Below, in pieces: positions 18,226 through 27,152 of a DNA stretch of 64,000 nucleotides. The notes under the pieces were generated by a model. It made no database searches. It was not told the origin of the DNA and saw only the letters and a program-made list of their open reading frames with translations. The DNA is from Sporosarcina cyprini (GTDB lineage: Bacteria > Bacillota > Bacilli > Bacillales_A > Planococcaceae): positions 1-64,000 of the forward strand of contig NZ_JAKMHX010000038.1 of NCBI RefSeq assembly GCF_022048975.1, in the 5' to 3' direction. Numbering within the stretch: position 1 is the first letter of the stretch; each line of letters starts with the position of its first letter. Both the position numbers and the translations under genes were made by a program.

Positions 18226-18900
18226 TTATAGTGGTCCAGAAATACCTTGTCTTCTGATCATGATAAAGTGCGCTGCAAGCAACCCAAGCAAAGCAGCTGG
18301 CAAGAAGAATACATGAATCGCGAAGAAACGTGTCAAAGTTTGTGCACCTAGGATTGTTGAATCACCCGCAAGCAGGATCTTGATCTGCTCACCAATGAAT
18401 GGAACGGATGCTGCGATTTCGATACCTACTTTAGTAGCGAATAACGCTTTCATATCCCATGGCAATAAGTAACCTGTGAAACCAAGACCTAACATGACGA
18501 CGAAAATAAGCACGCCGACGATCCAGTTAAGTTCACGAGGTTTCTTATAAGAACCTGTAAAGAATACACGCAGCGTATGTAGGAACATCATAACGATAAC
18601 AAGCGACGCTCCCCAGTGGTGCATCCCACGCACAATTTCACCGAATGCAACTTCATTTTGAAGGTAGTAGACGGATTTCCATGCATTTTCGATATCCGGA
18701 GTATAGTACATTGTAAGGAACATACCGGATAAGATCTGAATGACCGTTACGAAAAATGTCAAACCTCCGAAACAATAAATGAATGCAGAAAAATGATGTG
18801 CAGGGTTTACGTGCTCAGGTACTTCATGGTCAGCAATATCACGCCATATAGGGGTGATATCCAACCGTTCATCAACCCAATCATAAATTTTATTTAGCAC
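18226..18900 (-). CDS. qcrB: Menaquinol:cytochrome c reductase, cytochrome b6 subunit
   Basis: This is the four-helix cytochrome b6 part of the bc complex (224 aa). Cys43 in AFIYCFGG is the residue known to bind an extra covalent haem in b6-type proteins. The paired haem histidines are found in GMHHWGAS and later in FFAIHVFFLPA. The sequence is nearly the same as I recall for Bacillus subtilis QcrB. The start codon is GTG behind a GGGGG site. It lies 22 bases after qcrA. Confidence 0.97.
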   Translation of the reverse strand: MLNKIYDWVDERLDITPIWRDIADHEVPEHVNPAHHFSAFIYCFGGLTFFVTVIQILSGMFLTMYYTPDIENAWKSVYYLQNEVAFGEIVRGMHHWGASLVIVMMFLHTLRVFFTGSYKKPRELNWIVGVLIFVVMLGLGFTGYLLPWDMKALFATKVGIEIAASVPFIGEQIKILLAGDSTILGAQTLTRFFAIHVFFLPAALLGLLAAHFIMIRRQGISGPL

Positions 18901-18922
18901 TTCGGTCGTACCCCCTTACATT

Positions 18923-19423
18923 TTAAACTAATGTGTTTGGAACAGTTTTTCCAAGATAAACGAAGCCATCCACTTCTTGGACTTGAAATTCATCAAGCGG
19001 ACCTAGCGGTGGAGTTCCAGCTACGTTCTTTCCATTTTTCTCGTAACGTCCAGCGTGGCAAGGGCAGAAGAATTCGTTCTTATGATTGTCCCCTTCCCAG
19101 TTCACTGTGCATCCAAGATGCTTACAGACAGGAGAAAGCGCGATGACTGTATCGCCTTCTTTATAGACCCAAGCGGTATTCGAGACGTCGGATTTGTACC
19201 AAGCATCTTTCCGATCTTTGATCGTAAAATCGACACGTACTGGCACATCAGTCAATTCATCCACTTTTTGCGAGGTTGCAATAAAATCCCCGTCACTTTT
19301 CGCTTGCAATACCGGATCGATCGCAAAGCGGACCATCGGCATCACTGCTGCCGAAACCATGAATCCACCGACGCCCATCAAGGAATAGCTTAGGAATTGG
19401 CGTCTTGACACTTTGCTGCTCAT
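18923..19423 (-). CDS. qcrA: Menaquinol:cytochrome c reductase, Rieske iron-sulfur subunit
   Basis: The 2Fe-2S Rieske domain has its ligands in CKHLGC (Cys100, His102) and CPCH (Cys120, His123), with the disulfide cysteines at 105 and 122. The N terminus carries a twin-arginine type signal anchor, SRRQFL at residues 6-11 before a hydrophobic helix. 166 aa. It is the first gene of qcrABC, with GAGGAGGG six bases before the start, and has a promoter and a likely ResD site upstream. Confidence 0.97.
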   Translation of the reverse strand: MSSKVSRRQFLSYSLMGVGGFMVSAAVMPMVRFAIDPVLQAKSDGDFIATSQKVDELTDVPVRVDFTIKDRKDAWYKSDVSNTAWVYKEGDTVIALSPVCKHLGCTVNWEGDNHKNEFFCPCHAGRYEKNGKNVAGTPPLGPLDEFQVQEVDGFVYLGKTVPNTLV

Positions 19424-19496
19424 CAGTTTCCCTCCTCTAACTCCAAAATCAGTCCAACGGACATACTATTGCTAATTGTAATACTAGGACATATCT

Positions 19497-19525
19497 ATGA
19501 TATATCAATATTGCCGTAAATTCAA
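19497..19525 (-). promoter_or_regulatory. SigA promoter for qcrABC
   Basis: On the minus strand TTGAAT (plus 19520-19525), a 17-base spacer and TATCAT (plus 19497-19502). The -10 matches 5 of 6 and the -35 has the TTGA core. The leader to the qcrA start would be about 65 bases. Confidence 0.45.
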
Positions 19526-19549
19526 TCATGCATTCGACAGGAAAAACAG

Positions 19550-19558
19550 TTTGTGAAC
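19550..19558. promoter_or_regulatory. Possible ResD-binding site upstream of qcrA
   Basis: The + strand reads TTTGTGAAC, one base from the ResD recognition sequence I recall from Bacillus subtilis (TTTGTGAAT). It is centred about 64 bases upstream of the predicted qcrA transcript start. The identical 9-mer occurs upstream of resA. qcrABC is ResD-dependent in Bacillus subtilis. Confidence 0.5.
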
Positions 19559-19686
19559 AAATGATGAATTTTGAAAAATGGCAAGACTGAAATGTCATCA
19601 AACAATCATTAACGCAATTCTACAACTGCTTGAAATTCAAGTTGAATTCACTTTTTTCAAGCATATCACAACTGGCGTGGAAAACG

Positions 19687-20136
19687 TTAAGCAGAAGCCC
19701 ATTTTTCAGTGAACTTCGGCAAAACTTGCCGCAATTGGTCCTCCAAGATCGTTTGGCGAAGCTGGACATCCATACTTTCCACAGGAATCGAAGGCAGCCA
19801 GATGACTTGTCCATTGTCATCAGATGAAACCCATGCAGGATCGGTTGTCAGAAAGAAAATATGTTTAAATGGCGACTCCTTAAAAGAATCCAGTAAATCT
19901 GCCTTCAATTCAGTAATAGCTGTCGATCCGGTATAAGAAAACGGAGGGGCGAACATCATCCGTCCCTTGAATTGAGTCTCGATCATGGAAGACAGCAACA
20001 TGGTGAACTCTGCAGCTGATGCACTCATCTTCATCTTTTCCAATGCCGGTTCGACTTTAATCAGGGGAATAACAAGCGTATCGATGTATTCTTTTTGCTG
20101 TAAATATGTATCCATATCTTTTCCGGTCCAATTCAT
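19687..20136 (-). CDS. ypiF: YpiF-like DUF2487 protein
   Basis: This is a soluble 149-aa protein without recognised catalytic residues. It matches the DUF2487 family by its N terminus (MNWTGKDM, then a run predicting a short alpha/beta fold) and by lying between ypiB and qcrA, as ypiF does in Bacillus subtilis. The function is unknown. GGGAGAG precedes the ATG. A 12-bp hairpin separates it from ypiB. Confidence 0.8.
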   Translation of the reverse strand: MNWTGKDMDTYLQQKEYIDTLVIPLIKVEPALEKMKMSASAAEFTMLLSSMIETQFKGRMMFAPPFSYTGSTAITELKADLLDSFKESPFKHIFFLTTDPAWVSSDDNGQVIWLPSIPVESMDVQLRQTILEDQLRQVLPKFTEKWASA

Positions 20137-20242
20137 AGACTATCTCTCCCTCATATCAATCATACATGCCCATCATAACATGAGGCGGACAATACCGTCC
20201 TTCACTAAGTATCCAAGGATTGCTAATGGTTCCATCAAGTCA

Positions 20243-20270
20243 AATGACCCCATCGGTGGATGGGGTCATT
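20243..20270. other. Perfect 12-bp hairpin at the ypiB stop codon
   Basis: AATGACCCCATC pairs fully with GATGGGGTCATT across a GGTG loop and includes two bases of the ypiB stop codon. The minus-strand sequence after it is not U-rich, so it is not a standard terminator. It could slow 3' decay or cause processing between ypiB and ypiF. Confidence 0.6.
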
Positions 20271-20820
20271 ATTGTTTGGAAGTTTTCATTTCATTCAACA
20301 TAGAAGACAGGACGAGGAACCGTTCGCGGTCGTTCTCATCGAGTGCTTCATCCACTCTTCTCATTAACATTTCCAATGACATGGTTGCAGCGCTTTCTTC
20401 CAGTAGCTGTTCCGCAATTTTCCGGTCTCGTTCACTGACCTGCAAATCATCGGGAAGGTACGGGTTCTCTTCCCGCACCATCGCATATTGAGGGCACGCA
20501 TGACTGTTTGGAAAGTTTAATTGAATAAACATTTTTTCTTCCGGATGGAGACGTAAATCATGAAACGACTTCTCGGCATCAGCCGTCATCAAGTTTCCTT
20601 TATAGAAACGAAACGGAATACTTTCTGAATTAGTCGTGGAGATCACCATTGCTCTTGGACAATAATGTGCTTCGTCAGTAAAGTGGACGTTTTGAAGAAG
20701 CTGTTCATGGCTTAGAAGATAATTCAAAATCCAAACACATTCCCGGCGCTTTAATTTGTAGCGCTTTAGAAACCACCGTACAAAATCCTTTTTGGCAGCG
20801 ACAGGAATCATGGCTGTCAT
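20269..20820 (-). CDS. ypiB: YpiB-like UPF0302 protein
   Basis: It is a soluble 183-aa protein of the UPF0302 family, recognised by the N-terminal KKDFVRWFLKRYKLKRRECV segment and its position after ypiA. No biochemical role is established. The start chosen is an ATG one base after the ypiA stop, with GAGGAGGTG (the last codons of ypiA) six bases before it; a longer frame extending 17 codons into ypiA lacks such a site and does not fit the family. Confidence 0.85.
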   Translation of the reverse strand: MTAMIPVAAKKDFVRWFLKRYKLKRRECVWILNYLLSHEQLLQNVHFTDEAHYCPRAMVISTTNSESIPFRFYKGNLMTADAEKSFHDLRLHPEEKMFIQLNFPNSHACPQYAMVREENPYLPDDLQVSERDRKIAEQLLEESAATMSLEMLMRRVDEALDENDRERFLVLSSMLNEMKTSKQ

Positions 20821-20821
20821 A

Positions 20822-22102
20822 TCACACCTCCTCGTCATTTGACAATTCAAGAAATGCGTCCCATTCATCATGGTGTTCGATTGCTACTAGTTGCTTTACT
20901 ATTTCGATGGCTTCGCTCCGTTTTCCTTCTTCTAAAAGGAAATGTGCGTATCGATCAAGAAAAATCGGATCATCTTTCATTCCAACATATGCCTCACTAT
21001 AAGATACGTATGCATCATCGAATTGTTCCACCCGCTCCAAAGCATATGCTTTGAAAGCTGTTAACATCGGCAGATCCATTTGTGCTTCGTCCGTTTCGGC
21101 CAATAGTGAAAGAAGTTCTTCATCTTTTTCTTGCTCGTTGTATAAAGAAGCTAAAGCGATTAGCGCATCGATATATTCCGGGTCTAACGCTAAGGCTTCA
21201 CTAAGGTGCTCTTCCGCTTCATCAGTCTTTCCAAGTTTCAATGCGGATTTTCCTGCTGCCAATCTCAATTCTTTATCATATTCATCTCTAGTGATACCTC
21301 GTACAAATAATTCATACGCCTTCTCATCGTCACCTAACCTGGCAAAAGATTGACCTGCCAGCATGTAGGCAGAGAAATAGTCAGGATCGAGCTCAAGTAA
21401 TTGTTCCATCAATTGAGTGGACCGTTTTGGCTGATCTGCTTGGAAATAAGCGAAGGCCGCCCCGAATAGATCATCAGGTGCCGATAAATCTTTTAGCAGC
21501 TGTTCATAATAGGGAATCGCTTCTTCATATGCAGCACCGGCACTATAGGTTTCAGCCAATCTGGAAACGATACGGATTCCACCGATATCGTTGACCCCTT
21601 CGTCATTCAATTCAGAATAGAGGGATGCCGCCTCGACATATTTCCCGCCGTCCAATAATAATTCAGCGTAGGCAAAACGAAGTACCGGTTCCTCCGGCAT
21701 AAGGGCTAATGCCTCTTTCACTTTCATCACCGCGGCTTCGGACATGCCAGACATTTGGTAGTAATCCGCTAGAGACAATAAGGCTTGGACATATTCATCC
21801 TCATCGGGTGTGATAGAAGTTAAAAGTAATAACGCCTCATCTTCCTCACCCATTTCCAAGAGTGTTTCCGCCCGGTCGATTTTCAATTGCCCTTCTTCAG
21901 GCATCAGTTGAAGTAATTCTTCGTATAATGTATCAGCCAATTGCACATATCCATAGTCCATCATCATCCCAGCCAAATCATAAAGATTTTCTGGTTCCTC
22001 GGTTCCTTGCTGAAACATACTGATTATCTGTTCAACCTGCAGTCGCAGATCTTCTAGATTGCCTTCTCTGGCTGCCTGCATTAAATTCTCTAACTGACCC
22101 AT
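20822..22102 (-). CDS. ypiA: Tetratricopeptide-repeat protein YpiA
   Basis: This 426-aa soluble protein consists of about ten tandem TPR-like helical pairs, with repeated patterns such as YEEAIPYYEQLL and LGDDEKAYELF. TPR proteins mediate protein contacts; no partner is known to me. The start is the ATG with AGGTG five bases upstream; 15 in-frame codons lie before it without a suitable site. It follows aroA by 48 bases and precedes ypiB by one base, an order conserved in Bacillus. Confidence 0.88.
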   Translation of the reverse strand: MGQLENLMQAAREGNLEDLRLQVEQIISMFQQGTEEPENLYDLAGMMMDYGYVQLADTLYEELLQLMPEEGQLKIDRAETLLEMGEEDEALLLLTSITPDEDEYVQALLSLADYYQMSGMSEAAVMKVKEALALMPEEPVLRFAYAELLLDGGKYVEAASLYSELNDEGVNDIGGIRIVSRLAETYSAGAAYEEAIPYYEQLLKDLSAPDDLFGAAFAYFQADQPKRSTQLMEQLLELDPDYFSAYMLAGQSFARLGDDEKAYELFVRGITRDEYDKELRLAAGKSALKLGKTDEAEEHLSEALALDPEYIDALIALASLYNEQEKDEELLSLLAETDEAQMDLPMLTAFKAYALERVEQFDDAYVSYSEAYVGMKDDPIFLDRYAHFLLEEGKRSEAIEIVKQLVAIEHHDEWDAFLELSNDEEV

Positions 22103-22150
22103 ATTTTCACCTGTTCTTTCGCTTTGTATACATGCGGGACATCGCACTTT

Positions 22151-23446
22151 TTAGGAACGGCCGGACAATCGATATAAGTCATCAAAGAAGTTTGGATAAG
22201 AGACCGCGATGCAAGAAGGATCCTCAATTTGAACCGGACCTTCCGAAACAAGAGCAGCAATGGCCGACATCATGCCAATACGGTGATCGCCATAGGATTG
22301 AAGTGTTGCCCCAGACAACTTGCTCGGTCCTGTAATGATCATGCCGTCTTCCGTTTCCTCGACTGTGGCTCCAAGCTTCTTCAGTTCGGAGGTGACGGCT
22401 GCAATCCGATCCGTTTCTTTTACACGCAATTCTTCTGCGTCTTTGATAACTGTCTTGCCAGTTGCTTGTGTCGCCATCAAAGCAATAATCGGCAATTCAT
22501 CGATTAATCGGGGAATCATGTCTCCTCCGATTTCTGTGCCATGAAGTTTGGCGCTTTTCACAGTGACCGTTCCGTACGGTTCACCATTTTCCCCTTTTTG
22601 GTCAACAATTTCAACTGTCGCGCCCATCTGTCTCATCACATCTATCATTCCTGTGCGGGATGGATTTAAACCGACGTTGATGAAAGTTATCTCACTTTCC
22701 GGAACAATCGCAGCAGCGGCCATGAAGAATGCAGCAGACGAAATATCACCAGGAACGATAACATCACAACTTTTCAATGCTTGCTTGCCTTTTAATCGTA
22801 TTTCATTGTCATTCGTCCCAATCTCTGCTCCGAACTGGCGCAGCATCCGTTCTGTATGATCCCGTGAACCTGTCTTTTCAATTACACTTGTTTCACCTTC
22901 AGCTTGTAGCGCTCCAAATAAAATGCCTGACTTCACTTGAGCACTTGCGATTGGCATTTCATACTGTATGCTTTTCAACTGATGGCCAGTAATTGTCAAA
23001 GGCAAATAATTTGCGTCTCCTTCCCCTGTAATGCGTGCCCCCATTTTTTCGAGTGGTGCAATCACTCTTTTCATCGGGCGCTTTGATAAATAGGCATCCC
23101 CGGTCAAAGTCGATTCCACTTTTGATCCTGCCAATATTCCAAGCATAAGACGGGCGGTCGTTCCTGAATTCCCTGCATAGAGCGGGCCGTCCGGTGTTTT
23201 CCAGCCGTCAATACCTGGGCTGTCGATGGAGACCTGGTCCCCTTCCCTTTCGATCGTTACCCCTAATTTACGGAAAATATCAATTGTGCAGAGACAGTCT
23301 TCTCCAGGGAGAAAACCAGATATTGTTGTTTTGCCAGCTGCAATTGATCCTAACATGACAGCACGATGGGAAATCGATTTATCTCCCGGTACCTTCAGTT
23401 CTCCACGTAACGTTGGATTCGTGAACTCTACTGTTTTCGTCTCCAT
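22151..23446 (-). CDS. aroA: 3-phosphoshikimate 1-carboxyvinyltransferase (EPSP synthase)
   Basis: It joins shikimate-3-phosphate and phosphoenolpyruvate, the sixth step of the shikimate pathway. Lys23 in VPGDKSISHRA, the NSGTTARL loop and the later KETDRIAA stretch are the family's substrate-binding motifs. 431 aa. The ATG has AGAGGGG eight bases upstream; an alternative TTG overlapping the tyrA stop would add seven residues. In Bacillus subtilis the same gene is called aroE. Confidence 0.96.
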   Translation of the reverse strand: METKTVEFTNPTLRGELKVPGDKSISHRAVMLGSIAAGKTTISGFLPGEDCLCTIDIFRKLGVTIEREGDQVSIDSPGIDGWKTPDGPLYAGNSGTTARLMLGILAGSKVESTLTGDAYLSKRPMKRVIAPLEKMGARITGEGDANYLPLTITGHQLKSIQYEMPIASAQVKSGILFGALQAEGETSVIEKTGSRDHTERMLRQFGAEIGTNDNEIRLKGKQALKSCDVIVPGDISSAAFFMAAAAIVPESEITFINVGLNPSRTGMIDVMRQMGATVEIVDQKGENGEPYGTVTVKSAKLHGTEIGGDMIPRLIDELPIIALMATQATGKTVIKDAEELRVKETDRIAAVTSELKKLGATVEETEDGMIITGPSKLSGATLQSYGDHRIGMMSAIAALVSEGPVQIEDPSCIAVSYPNFFDDLYRLSGRS

Positions 23447-23463
23447 AATGACGACCCCTCTTC

Positions 23464-24576
23464 TCAAATGATATGCATGCTATAATCTGTTGCTTTTGAA
23501 AGTACTTGTCTCGCTTTCTTTCGATCTTCCGCTGTTTGGAAACTGACGACTAATATACCGTACACGTCCGTCCGGGTCTCGACAATCCGAATATTCGTCA
23601 AACTGATCCGCTCGTCTGCAAGGATTTTAGTGATCTCCGAAATCACACCTGGATGATCAGGCACATCGATATGCAGATCAAACGGCATGTATAAGGCACC
23701 TTGAACTGCACCTTCCTTTGTAGAAGGCAAATGATCCCGATATTGTTTTGCTTCTGCAAAAAAATCAAAAATTCGTTCGGGTTCATTTGAAGTTAGCATG
23801 GACCGTACATTTTCCATTTCTTTCATCCAGCCATCGAGCTGATGTAAAAGCTCATCCCTATTCTGTATTGTGATATCTCTCCACATAATTGGATCTGCGG
23901 AAGCAATTCTCGTCAAATCTCTAAAGCCGCCTGCCGCCAAATTTTTCACAAAAGGTTGTCCTGCTTCCTGTTTTGCAAGCAACCCAACCATCGATGAGGC
24001 AACAATATGTGGGAAATGACTGACAATAGCCGTCATCCGATCATGCTGTTCCGCTTCGAGCACAACGACTTTTCCTTTGGTCGATGCTAAGATATCCTTC
24101 AGGGATTCCACTTTGGATGAATCCGTGGCCTCACGCGGAGTCAGTATATAATAGGCATTTTCAAATAAATGTGCTTTTGCTGCACTCACGCCACTTTTAT
24201 GCGAGCCTGCCATCGGGTGCCCCCCGATGACTACAATGCCTCTATCTTCTAATTCTTTTGCCGCTTCCATGATTGGGAATTTCGTGCTCCCTGTATCAGT
24301 GATGATGACGTTTTCCTTAAATCCCCAATTTCTCGCTTCCTTCATCATCGAAACAGTAGTATTTACCGGTGTTGCGAAAAAGACAAAATCCGCTTGTTCG
24401 CAAGCGGACTCGGCAGATGGTGCGATCATATCAATAATTCCTCGACGATAGGCTTCATCTGCGGTTTTATACGAACGGTCAAACCCGGTAATATATAGAT
24501 CCGGATTCCTTTTCATGGCCAATCCCAGTGATCCTCCGATCAGCCCTAAACCAATGATTGCAATGTTACGCTTCAT
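23464..24576 (-). CDS. tyrA: Prephenate dehydrogenase with ACT domain
   Basis: It oxidises prephenate to 4-hydroxyphenylpyruvate for tyrosine. The NAD loop GLGLIGG is at residues 9-15. A C-terminal ACT domain (about 298-370, DLHIDVPDHPGVISEI) suggests feedback control by an aromatic amino acid. I chose the ATG (370 aa) with AAGGTGG five bases upstream; the GTG three codons earlier is part of that site. It overlaps hisC by 11 bases. Confidence 0.95.
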   Translation of the reverse strand: MKRNIAIIGLGLIGGSLGLAMKRNPDLYITGFDRSYKTADEAYRRGIIDMIAPSAESACEQADFVFFATPVNTTVSMMKEARNWGFKENVIITDTGSTKFPIMEAAKELEDRGIVVIGGHPMAGSHKSGVSAAKAHLFENAYYILTPREATDSSKVESLKDILASTKGKVVVLEAEQHDRMTAIVSHFPHIVASSMVGLLAKQEAGQPFVKNLAAGGFRDLTRIASADPIMWRDITIQNRDELLHQLDGWMKEMENVRSMLTSNEPERIFDFFAEAKQYRDHLPSTKEGAVQGALYMPFDLHIDVPDHPGVISEITKILADERISLTNIRIVETRTDVYGILVVSFQTAEDRKKARQVLSKATDYSMHII

Positions 24577-25669
24577 GAGAACCACCTTTTTTCAGGAGCT
24601 CATCGAATGCCTCAAAAAACCCGTCATTTTGTTGTTCGGTGCCAATCGTCACTCTTATATATCCAGGAGTGCCAAGTGCATTGCCGCTCCGGACAATATA
24701 ACCTTGCTGCAGAAGGAATTCGGATGCTTCATCTGCATCTACCGGCACTTGCATCAATACGAAGTTGGTTTGAGAATCAAACATGTGAAGACCATGTTGT
24801 TCCGCGAATTTAGCAAAGCGGTTCCTCTGTTGATCATTTAATGAACGGCATGTATCAATAAATTCTTCATCCAGTACCGCCACTTCAGCTACTGCTACTG
24901 CAAGCGAGTTATTGTTGAATGGATTTCTCACTTTATTTAACGGCGTTACAACTGCCGGATCTGCGATTCCATAGCCAAGACGCATAGAAGCAAGACCATA
25001 TGCTTTTGAAAAAGTGCGCAGCACAATAATATTTTTATATTGCTCTAGCAATGAGATCGAATCGACATGTTGCTCATCCGTAATATATTCAAAATAGGCT
25101 TCATCCAAAACGACGAGCACATCTTCCGGCACTTTCTTCAAGAAATCTGCAACTTTGTCTGCAGGCATTAGATTTCCTGTCGGATTGTTTGGATTACAAA
25201 TCCAGATGACTGCCGTGTCTTTCGTAACAGCATCCAAAAAAGCATCCAAATCATGCTGTCCATCTAGCAATGGGATTTCGGTTAGGGACGCCCCTTCGAT
25301 TTTGGCATTGTGAGCATACTGGGGAAATGTTGGTGTTGCCATAATCGTATGTTTACCTTCATCCAATAAAGCTCTACAAATAATCGAAATGATTTCATCC
25401 GAACCATTGCCGAATAGGATGGACTCTTCAGATACACCATGTTTTTCCGCCAGCGTTTTGCGCAGGCGACTGGAATGGCCATCAGGATAGATTTCATATT
25501 GAAGCGGAGTTTGGTCCAAGTAATCCAAAACTTGCTGAGACGTGCCATAAGGGTTTTCATTGGACGCCAGTTTCACTATATTGGTCAGTCCATACGCACG
25601 TTTCACTTCATCAATTGATCTTCCCGGTTTATACGGTCTCATCTCTTCCAATACTGTCTTCCACTTCAT
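24566..25669 (-). CDS. hisC: Histidinol-phosphate / aromatic aminotransferase
   Basis: This fold type I PLP enzyme (367 aa) has the cofactor lysine at 222 in TFSKAYGLASMRLGYG and the loop CNPNNPTGN. In Bacillus the one hisC product serves both histidine synthesis and the last transamination to phenylalanine and tyrosine, which fits its place among aro genes. It follows aroH directly (14 bases); the six trp genes found here in Bacillus subtilis are absent. GGAGGG precedes the ATG. Confidence 0.94.
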   Translation of the reverse strand: MKWKTVLEEMRPYKPGRSIDEVKRAYGLTNIVKLASNENPYGTSQQVLDYLDQTPLQYEIYPDGHSSRLRKTLAEKHGVSEESILFGNGSDEIISIICRALLDEGKHTIMATPTFPQYAHNAKIEGASLTEIPLLDGQHDLDAFLDAVTKDTAVIWICNPNNPTGNLMPADKVADFLKKVPEDVLVVLDEAYFEYITDEQHVDSISLLEQYKNIIVLRTFSKAYGLASMRLGYGIADPAVVTPLNKVRNPFNNNSLAVAVAEVAVLDEEFIDTCRSLNDQQRNRFAKFAEQHGLHMFDSQTNFVLMQVPVDADEASEFLLQQGYIVRSGNALGTPGYIRVTIGTEQQNDGFFEAFDELLKKGGSHEA

Positions 25670-25683
25670 ATGTATCCCTCCAG

Positions 25684-26052
25684 TTAATTCGTCTGTAAAT
25701 CCGGACGAAGCTTAATTGCATCATTATGATAAATATGCCGGATGTCTTTTTGAGGTGTTTCCAAATTGACATTCATCAATATTCTGATACATTGCGGCAT
25801 AGAGCCTGGCACGTCCATTTCATGCGTACACATGACAGGGACGTATTTCCATCCATCGATCGATCGTATCGCCTTTGCCGGAAATACGGATTTTATATCT
25901 GGCGTCGTGGAAACAATGACGGATACAATATCTTCCGGTGGGAACTGATTCGCATTCGCCATTTCTAGAGCAAGTGCTTCTGTCTCTTTTAATATCGCAT
26001 TTATATCATCGCAATGAACTGTTGTAGCTCCTCTGACTCCTCTAACTGTCAT
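25684..26052 (-). CDS. aroH: Chorismate mutase, AroH type
   Basis: It rearranges chorismate to prephenate, the branch to Phe and Tyr. This is the small monofunctional trimeric AroH class (122 aa). Arg7 in VRGVRGATT, the CTHEMDVPGS segment with the active-site glutamate, CIRIL with a conserved arginine, and HIYHND with the active-site tyrosine are all present. Its start overlaps the aroB end by 11 bases. Confidence 0.95.
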   Translation of the reverse strand: MTVRGVRGATTVHCDDINAILKETEALALEMANANQFPPEDIVSVIVSTTPDIKSVFPAKAIRSIDGWKYVPVMCTHEMDVPGSMPQCIRILMNVNLETPQKDIRHIYHNDAIKLRPDLQTN

Positions 26053-27151
26053 TCCTGCCTGCCCCCGTTCTATTCTTCAACTCTTCAAATACCAACTCGC
26101 ATTCTTCTGCTGCAATAGGTTTTACATACGGTTTGCCAATTTCCTGAAGAAGTACGAAGTTCAACTGACCGTATGTTGCTTTTTTATCTTTCGCCATATA
26201 GTCCATGAATTGTGTAAAAGGATGCTGATGGATTGGTTCGAACGTGTAACCGTTACGTTGTGCAAATTCGATCAGACGATCCGCCATGCCAGCCGGCTGT
26301 AACCCATGACGCTCGCTAAGGATTAGACTGTACGCCATGCCGATCATGACACATTCCCCGTGGCTCAGCCCGCCGAAGCCGCAAACTGCCTCCACGCCAT
26401 GGCCGAATGTATGGCCGAAGTTCAAAAACTTTCTCGTTGAATGCTCAAACTGGTCTTCCTCCACAATGTTTGCTTTCACTTCGATCCCTTTCATCAATTC
26501 AACAGAAAGCCATTCTGCCGAAGGGGAAACAAACTGTGGGTTCTCCAGAAGCTCTTCCGACCACGAAGCATTAGAAATGAGGGCGTGCTTGAGCAATTCC
26601 GCCATGCCCGAACGGATTTCCCTTGCAGGCAATGTTTGCAAAATCGGTGTGTGGAACAAGACGGCTGCCGGCTGGTGGAATGACCCAACCATGTTCTTTC
26701 CTTCCGGCATATTGATGGCCGTCTTCCCTCCAACCGCACTGTCATGCGCCAAAATGGTTGTTGGACATTGAATATAAGCAATACCACGCATGAAAGTGGC
26801 AGCGACAAAACCAGTCAAATCTCCGCAAGCCCCTCCGCCAAACGCAATCAGCAGAGAATTCCGGGTAAAGTGATTTTGGAGCAAGAAGCTATGGCAATCA
26901 AAAAAGACAGCCGGCGTTTTGCTCGCCTCCCCTTCCGGAATAATCTTGACGACGGGGTTCACTCCTAAAGAATGAATGGCGGCTGTTAATTTCTGCAAGT
27001 GAAGGCCCGCCACTTTTTCATCGGCAATGATGCCGATCTGATCCGCTTTTTTCAGTTGATCGGCATATGTCGTAGCTAACAGATCATAGGCTTGCTCACT
27101 AATATGAACGTCATATAGATGTCCAGGAATTTTAACTGTTAATTTCCCCAT
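26042..27151 (-). CDS. aroB: 3-dehydroquinate synthase
   Basis: AroB cyclises DAHP to 3-dehydroquinate with NAD and a divalent metal, the second shikimate step. The 369-aa protein has the NAD-binding GGGACGDLTGFVAATF and the metal-binding GHTFGHGVE histidine segment. The ATG is one base after the aroC stop, with AAAGGGG (the end of aroC) seven bases before it. Confidence 0.96.
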   Translation of the reverse strand: MGKLTVKIPGHLYDVHISEQAYDLLATTYADQLKKADQIGIIADEKVAGLHLQKLTAAIHSLGVNPVVKIIPEGEASKTPAVFFDCHSFLLQNHFTRNSLLIAFGGGACGDLTGFVAATFMRGIAYIQCPTTILAHDSAVGGKTAINMPEGKNMVGSFHQPAAVLFHTPILQTLPAREIRSGMAELLKHALISNASWSEELLENPQFVSPSAEWLSVELMKGIEVKANIVEEDQFEHSTRKFLNFGHTFGHGVEAVCGFGGLSHGECVMIGMAYSLILSERHGLQPAGMADRLIEFAQRNGYTFEPIHQHPFTQFMDYMAKDKKATYGQLNFVLLQEIGKPYVKPIAAEECELVFEELKNRTGAGRNDS

Positions 27152-27152
27152 A

